Assembly (NCBI GenBank): GCA_005878835.1
Contig: VBMV01000047.1
Coordinates: 44,507 to 108,506, forward strand
DNA: 64,000 bases
Direction: 5' to 3'
Origin: Gammaproteobacteria bacterium
GTDB taxonomy: Bacteria > Pseudomonadota > Gammaproteobacteria > Steroidobacterales > Steroidobacteraceae
Positions 41,731 through 50,331 of this stretch are shown here, piece after piece. The position numbers and the translations under genes were made by a program. The notes beneath the pieces were generated by a model. The model searched no databases, was not told where the DNA came from, and saw only the letters and a program-made list of their open reading frames with translations. The first letter of the stretch is position 1. Each line of letters starts with the position of its first letter.

Positions 41731-41880
41731 GTGGAAACCATAACTGTCGCTGCCTCGCGCAGCAGCGTGTTCAGTCTGTCGGAGATGGAAATGCTGGTGG
41801 GCAGCGCCATCGTGATCGCGGTGCTGGCGTGGATGGTGCTGTCGCGCGTGCGTCGCGACCGCAACCCGCCGCACGCTTAA
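41731..41880 (+). CDS. Small single-pass membrane protein
   Basis: 49 residues from a GTG at 41731 with a GGAGGT site at 41716-41721. The peptide is ETITVAASRSSVFSLSEMEM, then a hydrophobic helix (LVGSAIVIAVLAWMVLS) and a basic tail (RVRRDRNPPHA), which would place the C-terminus in the cytoplasm. I recognise no family. The good ribosome-binding site and typical membrane-peptide make-up support it, but its shortness limits confidence. Confidence 0.45.
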   Translation: METITVAASRSSVFSLSEMEMLVGSAIVIAVLAWMVLSRVRRDRNPPHA

Positions 41881-41932
41881 GAGCGAAGCCGCACACTCGA
41901 GCTCGCCGCGGCGCCGCGGCCCGCCCCGCTCG

Positions 41933-43261
41933 CTATTGCCCGCGCAGCACGGCGCTCAGCGTGCTGAAGATCTGGTCGATCTGCGACTGCTCGATGATCA
42001 GCGGCGGCGAGAGCGCGATGATGTCGCCCGTCTGGCGCACCAGCACGCCGCGCTCGAAGCATTTGATGAACACCTCGAAGGCCCGCGCGCCGGCTTTGCC
42101 GGGGATGGATTGCAGCTCCAGTCCCAGGATCAACCCGTAATTCCTGACGTCGATGACATGCGGCAGGTCGCGCAAGGCATGGGCGGCGTCCTCCCAGTAC
42201 TGCGCCAGGGACTTGGCGCGCGTCAGCAGACCTTCACTGCGATACAACCCCAAGGTGGCGAGTGCGGCCGCGCAGGCCACCGGATGCGCCGAATAGGTGT
42301 AGCCGTGGAACAGCTCGATGCCTTCCGGGCCCTGCATGAAAGCCTCGTGGACGGCGTGGCTCACGAGCACGGCGCCCATCGGCACGCAGCCGTTGGTCAG
42401 CCCCTTGGCGAGGGTGATGATGTCGGGCGTGACGCCAAACTCCTGCGCGGCGAATGGCGCACCGGTGCGGCCGAAGCCAGTGATCACCTCATCGAAAATC
42501 AACAGGATCCCGTGGCGGTCGCAGATCTCGCGTAGCCGCTGCAGGTACCCGCGCGGCGGGATCAGCACACCGGCGGAGCCCGCGATGGGCTCGACGATCA
42601 CCGCGGCAATGCTGGATGCATCGTGCAGCGTCACCAGCCGCTCGAGCTCCTCGGCCAGCTGCGCCCCGTGCGCCGGCGCGCCGCGCGAGAAGGCGTTCCT
42701 CGCCGGATCATGCGTGTGCGGCAGGTGGTCGACCCCCGGCAGCAGCGCCCCCGACCAGGTCTTGCGGTTCGGCGCGATGCCGCCCACCGAGATGCCGCCG
42801 AAGCCTACGCCGTGGTAGCCGCGCTCGCGCCCGATGAGACGCGTGCGCGAGGCCTCACCGCGCGCGCGGTGCCAGGCGAGGGCGATCTTCAGCGCCGTGT
42901 CGACCGATTCCGATCCGGAGTTGGTGAAGAACACGTGATCGAGCCGCTCGGGCGCGATTTTCACCAGCTCGTTCGCCAGCGCGAACGCCCCCGGATGACC
43001 CATCTGGAAGGGCGGCGCGTAGTCCAGGGTCTCGAGCTGGCTCGCGACCGCCTGAGTGATCTCCCGGCGGCCGTGTCCCGCGTTGACGCACCACAGTCCC
43101 GCGACCGCATCGAGGATCTGTCGCCCCTCGGGGGTCCAGTAGTGCATGCCGCTCGCTTTCGCGAGCAGCCGGGGTTTCGCCTTGAACTGGCGGTTGGCGG
43201 TGAAGGGCAACCAGAACGCTTCGAGTTCCGATCGGCTCAACGGGGCGCTGGCGTTCGACAT
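41933..43261 (-). CDS. Class III omega-amino acid:pyruvate aminotransferase
   Basis: 442 residues from the ATG at 43261 (ASAPLSRSELEAFWLPFTANRQFK, typical of beta-alanine/omega-amino acid--pyruvate aminotransferase). PLP Lys286 in TLAKGLTNGCVPMG; FTNSGSESVDTALKIA; DEVITGFGRTG. It transfers the terminal amino group of beta-alanine, GABA or a polyamine to pyruvate in the cytoplasm. Divergent from the puuR-type gene, and the shared upstream region carries the PuuR-type operator, so it most likely acts on the GABA or amines made by the Puu pathway. Confidence 0.9.
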   Translation of the reverse strand: MSNASAPLSRSELEAFWLPFTANRQFKAKPRLLAKASGMHYWTPEGRQILDAVAGLWCVNAGHGRREITQAVASQLETLDYAPPFQMGHPGAFALANELVKIAPERLDHVFFTNSGSESVDTALKIALAWHRARGEASRTRLIGRERGYHGVGFGGISVGGIAPNRKTWSGALLPGVDHLPHTHDPARNAFSRGAPAHGAQLAEELERLVTLHDASSIAAVIVEPIAGSAGVLIPPRGYLQRLREICDRHGILLIFDEVITGFGRTGAPFAAQEFGVTPDIITLAKGLTNGCVPMGAVLVSHAVHEAFMQGPEGIELFHGYTYSAHPVACAAALATLGLYRSEGLLTRAKSLAQYWEDAAHALRDLPHVIDVRNYGLILGLELQSIPGKAGARAFEVFIKCFERGVLVRQTGDIIALSPPLIIEQSQIDQIFSTLSAVLRGQ

Positions 43262-43307
43262 GGCGGGCTCGGTGCAGAGGATTCGGGGCGAGATGATAAA
43301 TAAAGTG

Positions 43308-43349
43308 GACAAGACCGGCCACTGGGGCGATATTTTCGCCTTTCTTGTC
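43308..43349. promoter_or_regulatory. Inverted repeats in the divergent puuR/aminotransferase promoter
   Basis: GACAAGA (43308-43314) and TCTTGTC (43343-43349) are perfect inverted arms. Between them lies a 15-base palindrome, GGCGA and TCGCC around TATTT (43326-43340). They may be binding sites for the adjacent regulator or a second factor. Confidence 0.45.
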
Positions 43350-43365
43350 TAAGATCCTAAACACC
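43345..43365 (+). promoter_or_regulatory. PuuR-type operator, copy 1
   Basis: TTGTCTAAGATCCTAAACACC directly abuts the ATG of the XRE-cupin gene. It matches 19 of 21 bases with the site at 51853-51873 and has the half-sites TGTCTA and TAAACA six bases apart. The location, overlapping the ribosome-binding region, fits autorepression. Confidence 0.7.
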
Positions 43366-43914
43366 ATGAGCGTCGACGTCGGCGCGCGCCTGCGCGGTAT
43401 CCGCACCACCTTCGGCCTCTCGCAGCGCGAGCTTGCCCGCCGCGCCGGGGTGACCAACGGGCTCATATCCCTCATCGAGCAGAACCGCGTGAGCCCCTCG
43501 GTGAGCTCGCTGAAGAAGGTGCTCGACGGTGTGCCGATGTCGCTCGCCGAGTTCTTCACCCTGGACCTGAGCGCTACACCGCGGGCTTTTTTCAGCGCCG
43601 ACGATCTCGTGGAGCTGGGCAATCCGCAAGTCTCCCTGCGGCTGGTGGCGGCGCAGCGCCCCGGGCGGCAGCTGACGCTGCTGCACGAGCGCTACGCGGC
43701 CGGCGCGGCGACCGGCGAGGAAATGCTCACGCACCGCGGCGAGGAGGCCGGCGTCGTGATCCGCGGGCGCATCGAGCTCACGGTGGGCGGCGCCGTGCGC
43801 GTGCTGGGACCCGGCGAGGCCTATTATTTCGCCAGCCAGCTCCCGCATCGCTTCCGCAACGTCGGGCGCGAAGCGTGTGAGATCATCAGCGCCTGCACTC
43901 CACCGACCTTCTGA
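43366..43914 (+). CDS. puuR: XRE-family regulator with C-terminal cupin (PuuR-like)
   Basis: 182 residues from the ATG at 43366; the frame extends seven codons further to a TTG, inside the operator. N-terminal HTH (1-60; LSQRELARRAGVTNGLISLIEQNRVSPSVSSLKKVLDG) and a cupin (about 105-180; GEEAGVVIRGRIELTVGG, LGPGEAYYFASQLPHRFRN). This is the layout of PuuR, the putrescine-utilisation repressor, in which the cupin senses the polyamine or an intermediate. It is followed after 15 bases by puuC and faces an aminotransferase, so it very likely controls both blocks of Puu genes. Confidence 0.88.
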   Translation: MSVDVGARLRGIRTTFGLSQRELARRAGVTNGLISLIEQNRVSPSVSSLKKVLDGVPMSLAEFFTLDLSATPRAFFSADDLVELGNPQVSLRLVAAQRPGRQLTLLHERYAAGAATGEEMLTHRGEEAGVVIRGRIELTVGGAVRVLGPGEAYYFASQLPHRFRNVGREACEIISACTPPTF

Positions 43915-43929
43915 AGGCTCACCGCAGTC

Positions 43930-45429
43930 ATGAACGCAATACCCCAGACGACCTCCTGGCACGAGCGCGCCCGCACGCTCAGTTTCCGCACTCAGGCCTT
44001 CATCGACGGGCGGTACCTCGACGCCGCCTCCGGTGCCACCTTCGACACCATAAATCCCGCCACCGGCAAGCTCCTGGCGCGGGTTGCCGCGGGTGACGAG
44101 GAGGACATCAACCGCGCGGTCGACTGTGCCCGCGCCGCATTCCGCAAGGGCGTGTGGGCGAATCTCGCGCCCGCGAAGCGCAGGAAAATCCTGTTGCGCT
44201 TTGCAGAGGCGATCCTGAAGCACACCGAGGAGCTCGCGCTGCTCGAGACCCTCGACATGGGCAAGCCCATCTCCGACAGCCTCAAGATCGACATCCCGGG
44301 CGCGGCGCGCTGCCTGCAGTGGTATGCCGAGGCGATCGACAAGGTGTACGACCAGGTGGCGCCCACCGGAGCGGGTGCCCTCGCGCTCATCACGCGCGAG
44401 CCCATGGGGGTCGTGGGGGCGATCGTGCCGTGGAATTATCCGCTGCTGATGGCGGCCTGGAAAATCGCGCCCATTCTCGCGGCGGGCAACTCTCTGGTGC
44501 TCAAGCCCTCGGAGAAGTCGCCCCTCACCGCGCTGCGGGTCGCGGAGCTGGCGGTGGAGGCGGGAGTTCCGGCGGGGGTGCTGAACGTGGTGCCGGGTTT
44601 CGGGCAGACCGCCGGCAAGGCGCTCGCCCTGCACATGGACGTCGACTGCATCGCCTTTACCGGCTCGACGGCGACCGGCCGGATGATCATGCAGTACGCC
44701 GGTCAGTCGAACTTGAAGCGCGTGTCGCTCGAATGCGGCGGCAAGTCGCCCAACATCGTGCTGGCGGATTATCCGGACCTCGACAAGGCGGCAAGCGCCG
44801 CGGCCGACGCCATCTTTTCCAACCAGGGAGAGATGTGTTCCGCCGGCTCGCGCCTGCTGTTACAGGAAGGCATCAAGGAAGCGGTGCTGGAGAAAGTGCA
44901 GGCGCTCAGCCGCAAGCGCCCGCCGGGCGATCCGCTCGATCCCGCGACGCAGCTCGGCGCGATCGTCGACGAAACGCAGATGAAGCGGGTGCTGGGTTAC
45001 ATCGAGGCCGGCCGGCGCGACGGCGCCAGCATCCGCGTCGGTGGCCGCCGGGTGCGCGAGGACAGCGGCGGCTACTTCATCGAGCCGACGGTGTTCGAGG
45101 GGGTGAAGCCCGCCATGACGATTGCGCGCGAGGAGATCTTCGGCCCGGTGCTGTCGGCCATCACCTTCAGGACCGTCGACGAGGCGATCGAGATCGCCAA
45201 CGACGTGATCTATGGCCTCGCATCCGCGGTATGGACCCGTGACGTCACCACCGCGCATCGCGTGGCGCGCGCGCTGCGCGCCGGCACGGTGTATGTCAAT
45301 TGCTACGATGCCGATGACCTGACCGTGCCGTTCGGGGGCTTCAAGCAGTCGGGCATGGGACGCGATAAGTCGCTGCACGCGCTGGAGAAGTATACGGAGC
45401 TGAAGACCACATGGATCGACTTGTCCTGA
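43930..45429 (+). CDS. puuC: Gamma-glutamyl-gamma-aminobutyraldehyde dehydrogenase (PuuC-like)
   Basis: 499 residues. NAD-dependent aldehyde dehydrogenase with catalytic Cys303 (GEMCSAGSR) and Glu268 (SLECGGKSPN), the Rossmann FTGSTATG and the C-terminal PFGGFKQSGMGRD. It oxidises the gamma-glutamylated aminoaldehyde made by PuuB to gamma-glutamyl-GABA. Similar betaine/aminobutyraldehyde dehydrogenases cannot be told apart by motif alone; the puuR neighbour decides. It lies 15 bases after puuR. Confidence 0.9.
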   Translation: MNAIPQTTSWHERARTLSFRTQAFIDGRYLDAASGATFDTINPATGKLLARVAAGDEEDINRAVDCARAAFRKGVWANLAPAKRRKILLRFAEAILKHTEELALLETLDMGKPISDSLKIDIPGAARCLQWYAEAIDKVYDQVAPTGAGALALITREPMGVVGAIVPWNYPLLMAAWKIAPILAAGNSLVLKPSEKSPLTALRVAELAVEAGVPAGVLNVVPGFGQTAGKALALHMDVDCIAFTGSTATGRMIMQYAGQSNLKRVSLECGGKSPNIVLADYPDLDKAASAAADAIFSNQGEMCSAGSRLLLQEGIKEAVLEKVQALSRKRPPGDPLDPATQLGAIVDETQMKRVLGYIEAGRRDGASIRVGGRRVREDSGGYFIEPTVFEGVKPAMTIAREEIFGPVLSAITFRTVDEAIEIANDVIYGLASAVWTRDVTTAHRVARALRAGTVYVNCYDADDLTVPFGGFKQSGMGRDKSLHALEKYTELKTTWIDLS

Positions 45430-45488
45430 CGATGAGAGCGCCGCAGGGGCTCGAGCTGTCGTGACCGCGCGGTGCCCCGCCCGAGCGC

Positions 45489-47705
45489 GTGAGTGTGCAG
45501 TCGCTCAAGTTTCTCGCCAGCGCGCCCCGCGGCTTTGCCGACCTCGTGGCGCGGGAACTGGGCGCGTGTGGCGCGGCGCAGCTGCGCGAGCGCTCGACCA
45601 GTGTGGCGTTCGCCGGCACGCTGGAGAGTGCCTATAGAGCCTGCCTGTGGTCGCGCGCCGCCAACCGGGTGTTTCTCGAGCTCGCGCAGTTCGAGGCGCG
45701 CGACGCGGATGAGTTTCACGCGGCCGTGCGCCGCATCGACTGGGCCGCTCACCTGGGGCCTGCGACTACGCTGGCGTGCGACTTCAGCGGGCGGCACCCC
45801 GCGATTACTCATAGTCACTTCGGGGCGCTGAAGCTCAAGGACGGCATTGTCGATGCGCTGCGCTTCGCCACCGGCACGCGGCCGGACGTGGCGCTCGAGC
45901 GCCCGGGCGTCCGGGTGCACGCGCATGCGCGCGGCACTGACATCACCGTGTCCATCGACCTCTCGGGTGACAGCCTGCACCGGCGCGGTTACCGCGGCAC
46001 GGCCGGGGAAGCGCCGCTCAAGGAGAACGTCGCAGCGGGAGTGTTGCTGCGCTGCGGCTGGCCGGAGCTGGCGGCGCAGGGCGCGGAGTTTCTCGATCCG
46101 ATGTGCGGCTCCGGCACGTTGTGCATTGAAGCGGCGCTGATCGCCGCCGATCGGGCGCCGGGACTCGGGCGCGATTATTTCGGTTTCCTCGCCTGGCGCG
46201 GCCACGATGCGGCCTTGTGGGCGCGCCTGCGGGAGGAGGCCGAGGCGCGCGCGGCCGCGGGCGAGGCTGTGGCGCAGGTCACGGTGCGCGGAACGGATCG
46301 CGACCCCACCGCCATCCGCAGCGCGCGCGACAACGCCGCGCGCGCCGGTGTCGGGCGGCTAGTGCGCGCGGACACGGGCGTGTTGGCCGATGCGGCCCCG
46401 CTGGCGGCGCGCGCTGCGGATCGGCCCGGACTCCTGTGCACCAATCCTCCCTACGGCCTGCGCATGCAGGACCGCGAGGGCGCGCGGACGGTGCACCGCG
46501 AGCTGGGCGCCGTGCTGCGCGAGCGTTTCCAGGGCTGGAACGCCGCGGTGCTCACCGGAGCGCCCGAGCTCGGCATGGAGCTTGGCCTGCGCGCGCATCG
46601 CACGCACAGCGTGTGGAACGGCGGGATCGAGTGCCGGCTGCTGCGCATCAAAGTGGTCCCGGAGAGCGCCCGCGCGCCGGGGACACTCGGCAAGGGCGCG
46701 GCGCGCCTCGCAGACACACCCGGGGCGCGCATGTTCGCCAACCGGCTCGGGAAGAACCTGAAGCGACTGCACAGCTGGGCGGAGCGCGAGAGTGTTTCAT
46801 GCTACCGGGTCTATGACGCCGACATGCCGGAGTACGCCTTCGCCATCGATTTGTATCGGGCCATCGAACCGGATGAGTTGTGGCTGTACGTCCAGGAGTA
46901 TGCGGCGCCGGCGCAGATCGAGCCGCAGGCCGTGCGCAGGCGGCGCGGCGAGGTGCTGGCGATGCTGCCGGGCACGACGGGCGTTGCGCCCGAGCGCATC
47001 CGTGTGCGCACGCGGCGCCGCACCCGGCGCGGGGAGCAGTACGACAAAGTGGGCGCGCAGGCTCGCTTCCACGTCGTCACCGAAGGGGGCTTGAGATTCC
47101 GGGTGAACTTCGAGGATTATCTGGACACCGGACTGTTCCTCGATCAGCGCACGACGCGCGCCAGGCTGCGGGACGCAGCGCGCGGCAAGCGCTTCCTGAA
47201 CCTGTTTGCCTACACCGGTGCCGCCACGGTCTACGCCGCCGCGGGCGGCGCGGCGAGCACCACCTCGGTCGACCTGTCCAGAACCTATATCGAGTGGGGG
47301 CGGCGCAATCTCGCTCTCAACGCCCTGACGGGCGAGGCCCATGCGTGGGTACAGGCGGACTGCCGTGAATGGCTGACGGACGCGGCGCGCGGATCGCAGC
47401 GCTTCGATCTGGTGTTTCTCGATCCGCCGACCTTTTCGAACTCCAAACGCATGCAGGGCGTGCTCGATATCGAACGCGATCACCCCGAGCTCATCGACGC
47501 CTGCGCGCGGTTGCTGGCGCCGCAGGGGTTGCTGCTCTTCTCGACCAACGCGCAGCGCTTCCGCCTGCAGGAGCAGCTCGCCGAGCGCTACCAGATTCGC
47601 GACCTGTCGGCGGCCACCTTGCCGAGGGATTTCGAGCGCAATCCGCGCATTCACCGCTGCTTCGAGGTGCGCCCAAGGGCTCCCCAGCCCTGCGCTGAGC
47701 CTTAG
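45489..47705 (+). CDS. rlmKL: Bifunctional 23S rRNA methyltransferase RlmKL
   Basis: 738 residues from a GTG. N-terminal THUMP and RlmL methyltransferase (1-380; LDPMCGSGTLCIEAAL, CTNPPYGLRM) make m2G2445; the C-terminal RlmK domain (400-738; FLNLFAYTGAATVYAA, VFLDPPTFSNSKRM) makes m7G2069. The fusion is typical of Gammaproteobacteria. It is unrelated to its polyamine neighbours. Its stop overlaps that of the convergent ArsR gene by 4 bases. Confidence 0.95.
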   Translation: MSVQSLKFLASAPRGFADLVARELGACGAAQLRERSTSVAFAGTLESAYRACLWSRAANRVFLELAQFEARDADEFHAAVRRIDWAAHLGPATTLACDFSGRHPAITHSHFGALKLKDGIVDALRFATGTRPDVALERPGVRVHAHARGTDITVSIDLSGDSLHRRGYRGTAGEAPLKENVAAGVLLRCGWPELAAQGAEFLDPMCGSGTLCIEAALIAADRAPGLGRDYFGFLAWRGHDAALWARLREEAEARAAAGEAVAQVTVRGTDRDPTAIRSARDNAARAGVGRLVRADTGVLADAAPLAARAADRPGLLCTNPPYGLRMQDREGARTVHRELGAVLRERFQGWNAAVLTGAPELGMELGLRAHRTHSVWNGGIECRLLRIKVVPESARAPGTLGKGAARLADTPGARMFANRLGKNLKRLHSWAERESVSCYRVYDADMPEYAFAIDLYRAIEPDELWLYVQEYAAPAQIEPQAVRRRRGEVLAMLPGTTGVAPERIRVRTRRRTRRGEQYDKVGAQARFHVVTEGGLRFRVNFEDYLDTGLFLDQRTTRARLRDAARGKRFLNLFAYTGAATVYAAAGGAASTTSVDLSRTYIEWGRRNLALNALTGEAHAWVQADCREWLTDAARGSQRFDLVFLDPPTFSNSKRMQGVLDIERDHPELIDACARLLAPQGLLLFSTNAQRFRLQEQLAERYQIRDLSAATLPRDFERNPRIHRCFEVRPRAPQPCAEP

Positions 47706-48049
47706 CTTTCCACCAGGGTCTTCAGCCTCGACAGCACCTGATCCCACTGAGCGGAGACCCGGCCGAGGTACTCCTTGAGCTCGTTCAGCGGCGCCGGATC
47801 GAATGCGAACCGGCTTTCGCGCCCCGAGCGAACGCTGTGCACGATACCGGCGCACTCCAGCACCCGCAGGTGCTTGGTGATCGCCTGCCGGGTCATTCTC
47901 GAGCCACCGGTCAGCTGAGCGATGGAACGCGGCTCCCCGCCGCAGAGCGTCGTGACGAGCGACAGGCGTGTCTCATCAGCCAGCGCCGCAAACACCGCAG
48001 CATGATGCCGCCGCTTCGCGGCGCTCAGGTCACTGCCGACGCGCGACAT
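47702..48049 (-). CDS. ArsR family transcriptional regulator (second SRPBCC-linked)
   Basis: 115 residues. Winged helix: HHAAVFAALADETRLSLVTTLCGGEPRSIAQL, recognition helix MTRQAITKHLRVLECAGI, wing VRSGRESRFAFD. No metal-ligand Cys pairs are seen. It overlaps the upstream SRPBCC gene by 20 bases; here the SRPBCC gene comes first, the reverse of the pair at 26.7 kb. The two 16-base palindromes upstream of the pair are its probable targets. Confidence 0.88.
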   Translation of the reverse strand: MSRVGSDLSAAKRRHHAAVFAALADETRLSLVTTLCGGEPRSIAQLTGGSRMTRQAITKHLRVLECAGIVHSVRSGRESRFAFDPAPLNELKEYLGRVSAQWDQVLSRLKTLVES

Positions 48050-48482
48050 GGCTCTCGATGTTCTTCATCTGCTGGGTCCAGCCGCCGTCATTCATGCGGA
48101 ACGCCTCCGCGCGGCGGTTCGCGGGCACTTTGTCGAAGCCGGACTCGGTGAGCAGCAGTAGCGTCCCGGTCGCGGTCTTCTCCAGCCGGAACTCGACCAG
48201 CGTGGGTGTCTCCTTCGAGTAGTCGATCTTCGGATCGATGCCGTAGGGGTGCCAGGTGAAACTGAAGAGGCTCTCGGGCTCGATCTTCTGTACCACCGCC
48301 TGCCAGCGGACATGCTCGTAGCCGGGGTGGGTGATCTGGCCCTGCGAGAGCTGACCGGCTACGAACGGACCCTCCAGCTTCACGTGAAACCACTCGCCGA
48401 ACTCGCGATGGTCGGTGAGTGCGCGCCACACCCGTGACACCGGCGCCTTGAGCTCGATGCGTTTCTCGATGCGCTCGTTCAT
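48030..48482 (-). CDS. SRPBCC (AHSA1-like) family protein
   Basis: 150 residues. START-like fold: IEKRIELKAPVSRVWRALTDHREFGEWFHVKL, GYEHVRWQAVVQKIEPESLFSFTWHP, and the closing helix GGWTQQMKNIESHV. Its ribosome-binding site GGAGG lies inside the proximal operator, so repression could also block ribosome entry. The ligand or reaction is unknown. Confidence 0.88.
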   Translation of the reverse strand: MNERIEKRIELKAPVSRVWRALTDHREFGEWFHVKLEGPFVAGQLSQGQITHPGYEHVRWQAVVQKIEPESLFSFTWHPYGIDPKIDYSKETPTLVEFRLEKTATGTLLLLTESGFDKVPANRRAEAFRMNDGGWTQQMKNIESHVARRQ

Positions 48483-48486
48483 ATGA

Positions 48487-48502
48487 GCAACCTCCGAGTT
48501 GC
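48487..48502. promoter_or_regulatory. ArsR-type operator, proximal copy
   Basis: GCAACCTCCGAGTTGC, with GCAAC/GTTGC arms. It lies 5 bases before the SRPBCC ATG and covers the ribosome-binding site (minus strand). Confidence 0.6.
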
Positions 48503-48527
48503 ATATTAGCGGGGCCCACGGAGATAC

Positions 48528-48543
48528 GCAACCTTGAGGTTGC
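48528..48543. promoter_or_regulatory. ArsR-type operator, distal copy
   Basis: GCAACCTTGAGGTTGC, with perfect 7-base arms around TG. Its centre is 41 bases from the centre of the proximal copy, close to four helical turns, so two dimers could bind the same face and enclose the promoter. Confidence 0.65.
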
Positions 48544-48882
48544 GAGATGGCGCCCGGCGCCGACAGCGATGACCTCGCGTTGGTCGTCGCGGCCTCAGGG
48601 AATACGGTGTCGTGTCGGGAGTCTCCCGAGGAGCTCGCCCGCCTCGCCCCGATACGGACCTCCGTTGCTCACCTGGTGGAATACAGCGATGTACCCCATC
48701 CGTGGGATGACGCCGACGTCGGCGGTCGGGTAAATAACCGATTGAGGAGGACACGGCTGCGGCGCGTAATCCAGGCAACGGGAACCGCTGACGGCACGTT
48801 GAAATTGTTCGACGCACCGGCTGCGGACAGCGTGTCCACCAGGGATCGAGATAGGGACGTGCCACGCTGCGAAGGAGATCAC

Positions 48883-49110
48883 ATGCAGACCCTGGTGCGG
48901 GTCGTCGTGGCTCTGGTGATCGTGTTGCTGTTGCTGGTGGTGGTGCTGCCGCTGCAGCTGATCAGTATGCTGGTCGAGAACGATCCGCAGTCCGAGCCCG
49001 AGAACGAGAGCAAATCCGCCGACGACCTCGAGCCAGGCCGCCCCGACTCCCGCGGCTCGGGCCGCCGCCACATCCGCGTCGGTGGAAACGCCGCCTCGAA
49101 TTCGCAGTGA
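48883..49110 (+). CDS. Small membrane protein, unknown function
   Basis: 75 residues from the ATG at 48883, preceded by AAGGAG at a good distance. One long hydrophobic helix (LVRVVVALVIVLLLLVVVLPL, about residues 4-24) is followed by an acidic then Arg/Gly-rich tail. The frame is open further upstream, but this start has the better signal. No family is recognised. A hairpin with T-run lies 118 bases downstream. Confidence 0.5.
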   Translation: MQTLVRVVVALVIVLLLLVVVLPLQLISMLVENDPQSEPENESKSADDLEPGRPDSRGSGRRHIRVGGNAASNSQ

Positions 49111-49227
49111 GGCGATTAATACTCGCTAATGATCTGAAAATAGTGCATTTTACTTCCGAGCCGGTGGTCGGGCCTGTGGTGAGCCGATTTACAGCCTGAT
49201 GCCGCTCAGGTAGCGTCGATCCGATAC

Positions 49228-49255
49228 AGGCCCCGCCGCTGACCCGACGGGGCCT
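49228..49255 (+). terminator. Intrinsic terminator-like hairpin
   Basis: AGGCCCCG and CGGGGCCT (8-bp perfect stem, 49228-49235 with 49248-49255) around a 12-base loop, followed by TTGTCGTTTGTG. It ends 31 bases before the asd start, so it probably ends transcription from the small membrane gene, or attenuates asd. Confidence 0.5.
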
Positions 49256-49286
49256 TTGTCGTTTGTGAACCGGAGAGCTCAAAGTG

Positions 49287-50303
49287 ATGTCTGAAGGTCG
49301 TGGCCCGCCAGTGGTGGCGATCGTCGGGGCTACCGGGGCGGTGGGCGTGGAGTTGATTCGCTGCCTGGAGGAGCGAGCCTTTCCGTTATCGGAGCTGCGG
49401 CTGTTCGCCTCGGCGCGTTCCGCCGGCAAGATGCTCGCGTTCCGCGGCCAGAGCCTCCCGGTGCGCGAATTGAACGAGCACAGCTTCAGCGGTGTCGACA
49501 TCGCGCTGTTCTCCGCCGGCGGCAGCACCTCGAAGCGCTTCGCGCCCATTGCCGTGCGCGCGGGCGCCACCGTGGTCGACAACTCGTCCGCGTTCCGCAT
49601 GGATGCCGGCGTGCCGCTGGTGGTGCCGGAGATCAATCCGCACACGCTGCGCACTCACCAGGGAATCATCGCCAATCCCAACTGCTGCGCCATCATCGCC
49701 ATCACGCCGCTCTGGCCGATCCACCGCAGCAACCGCATCCGGCGGCTGACGCTGGCCACCTACCAGGCCGCCTCCGGCGCCGGCGCCGCGGCGATGCAGG
49801 AGCTGCTCGAGTCCACGCGCGCCTATCTCGAGGGTCGTGCCTATCAACACAAGGTGCTGCCGCACCCGTACGCGTTCAATCTCTTCAGCCACAACACCAG
49901 CATCGACCCGGTGACCGGCTACAACGACGAGGAGACCAAGGTCATCCAGGAGACCCGCAAGATCTTCGGCGATCCCGACATCCGCGTCTCGGCCACCTGC
50001 GTGCGGGTGCCGGTGCTGCGGGCGCACTCGGTGGCGATCACTCTCGAGTGTGAGCGGCCGATCACGCCCTCGCAGGTGCGCGAGCTGCTGCAGAGCGCTC
50101 CGGGCGTGAAGCTGGTGGACGACGCGCAGCGCAACTACTTCCCGATGCCGCAGGACGCCTCCGGTCAGGACCCGATTCTCGTCGGCCGCATCCGCCAGGA
50201 CCTGAGCGATCCGGGCGGACGCTCCATCTGCCTGTTCGTGGCGGGTGATCAGCTGCTGAAGGGCGCGGCTCTCAACGCGGTACAGATCGCGGAGGCTTTG
50301 TGA
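49287..50303 (+). CDS. asd: Aspartate-semialdehyde dehydrogenase
   Basis: 338 residues from the ATG at 49287 (a GTG one codon before is possible; GGAGAG lies upstream). NADP fold VAIVGATGAVGVEL; catalytic Cys in NPNCC (the first Cys, followed by Cys where most enzymes have Ser); VVDNSSAFRM; RVPVLRAHSVAI. It reduces aspartyl phosphate to aspartate semialdehyde for lysine, threonine, methionine and diaminopimelate synthesis. The NCCAIIA variant is the less common subtype, so another asd may exist elsewhere. Confidence 0.88.
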   Translation: MSEGRGPPVVAIVGATGAVGVELIRCLEERAFPLSELRLFASARSAGKMLAFRGQSLPVRELNEHSFSGVDIALFSAGGSTSKRFAPIAVRAGATVVDNSSAFRMDAGVPLVVPEINPHTLRTHQGIIANPNCCAIIAITPLWPIHRSNRIRRLTLATYQAASGAGAAAMQELLESTRAYLEGRAYQHKVLPHPYAFNLFSHNTSIDPVTGYNDEETKVIQETRKIFGDPDIRVSATCVRVPVLRAHSVAITLECERPITPSQVRELLQSAPGVKLVDDAQRNYFPMPQDASGQDPILVGRIRQDLSDPGGRSICLFVAGDQLLKGAALNAVQIAEAL

Positions 50304-50331
50304 ACGGGAGCCCGCCGGCGGGCGCGCGCAG

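Larger units (their letters stand above)
48483..48882. other. 400-base intergenic region between SRPBCC and a small membrane gene
   Basis: It contains the two ArsR-type palindromes near its left end. The plus frame stays open from 48547 to the membrane gene, but the encoded stretch has no recognisable domain, no good start site and an odd composition, so I do not call a gene. Nothing else is seen. Confidence 0.5.

Noticed and set aside
48547..48882. Extension of the small membrane protein upstream to 48547
   Set aside because: No recognisable protein signal, and the ATG at 48883 has a near-perfect ribosome-binding site.
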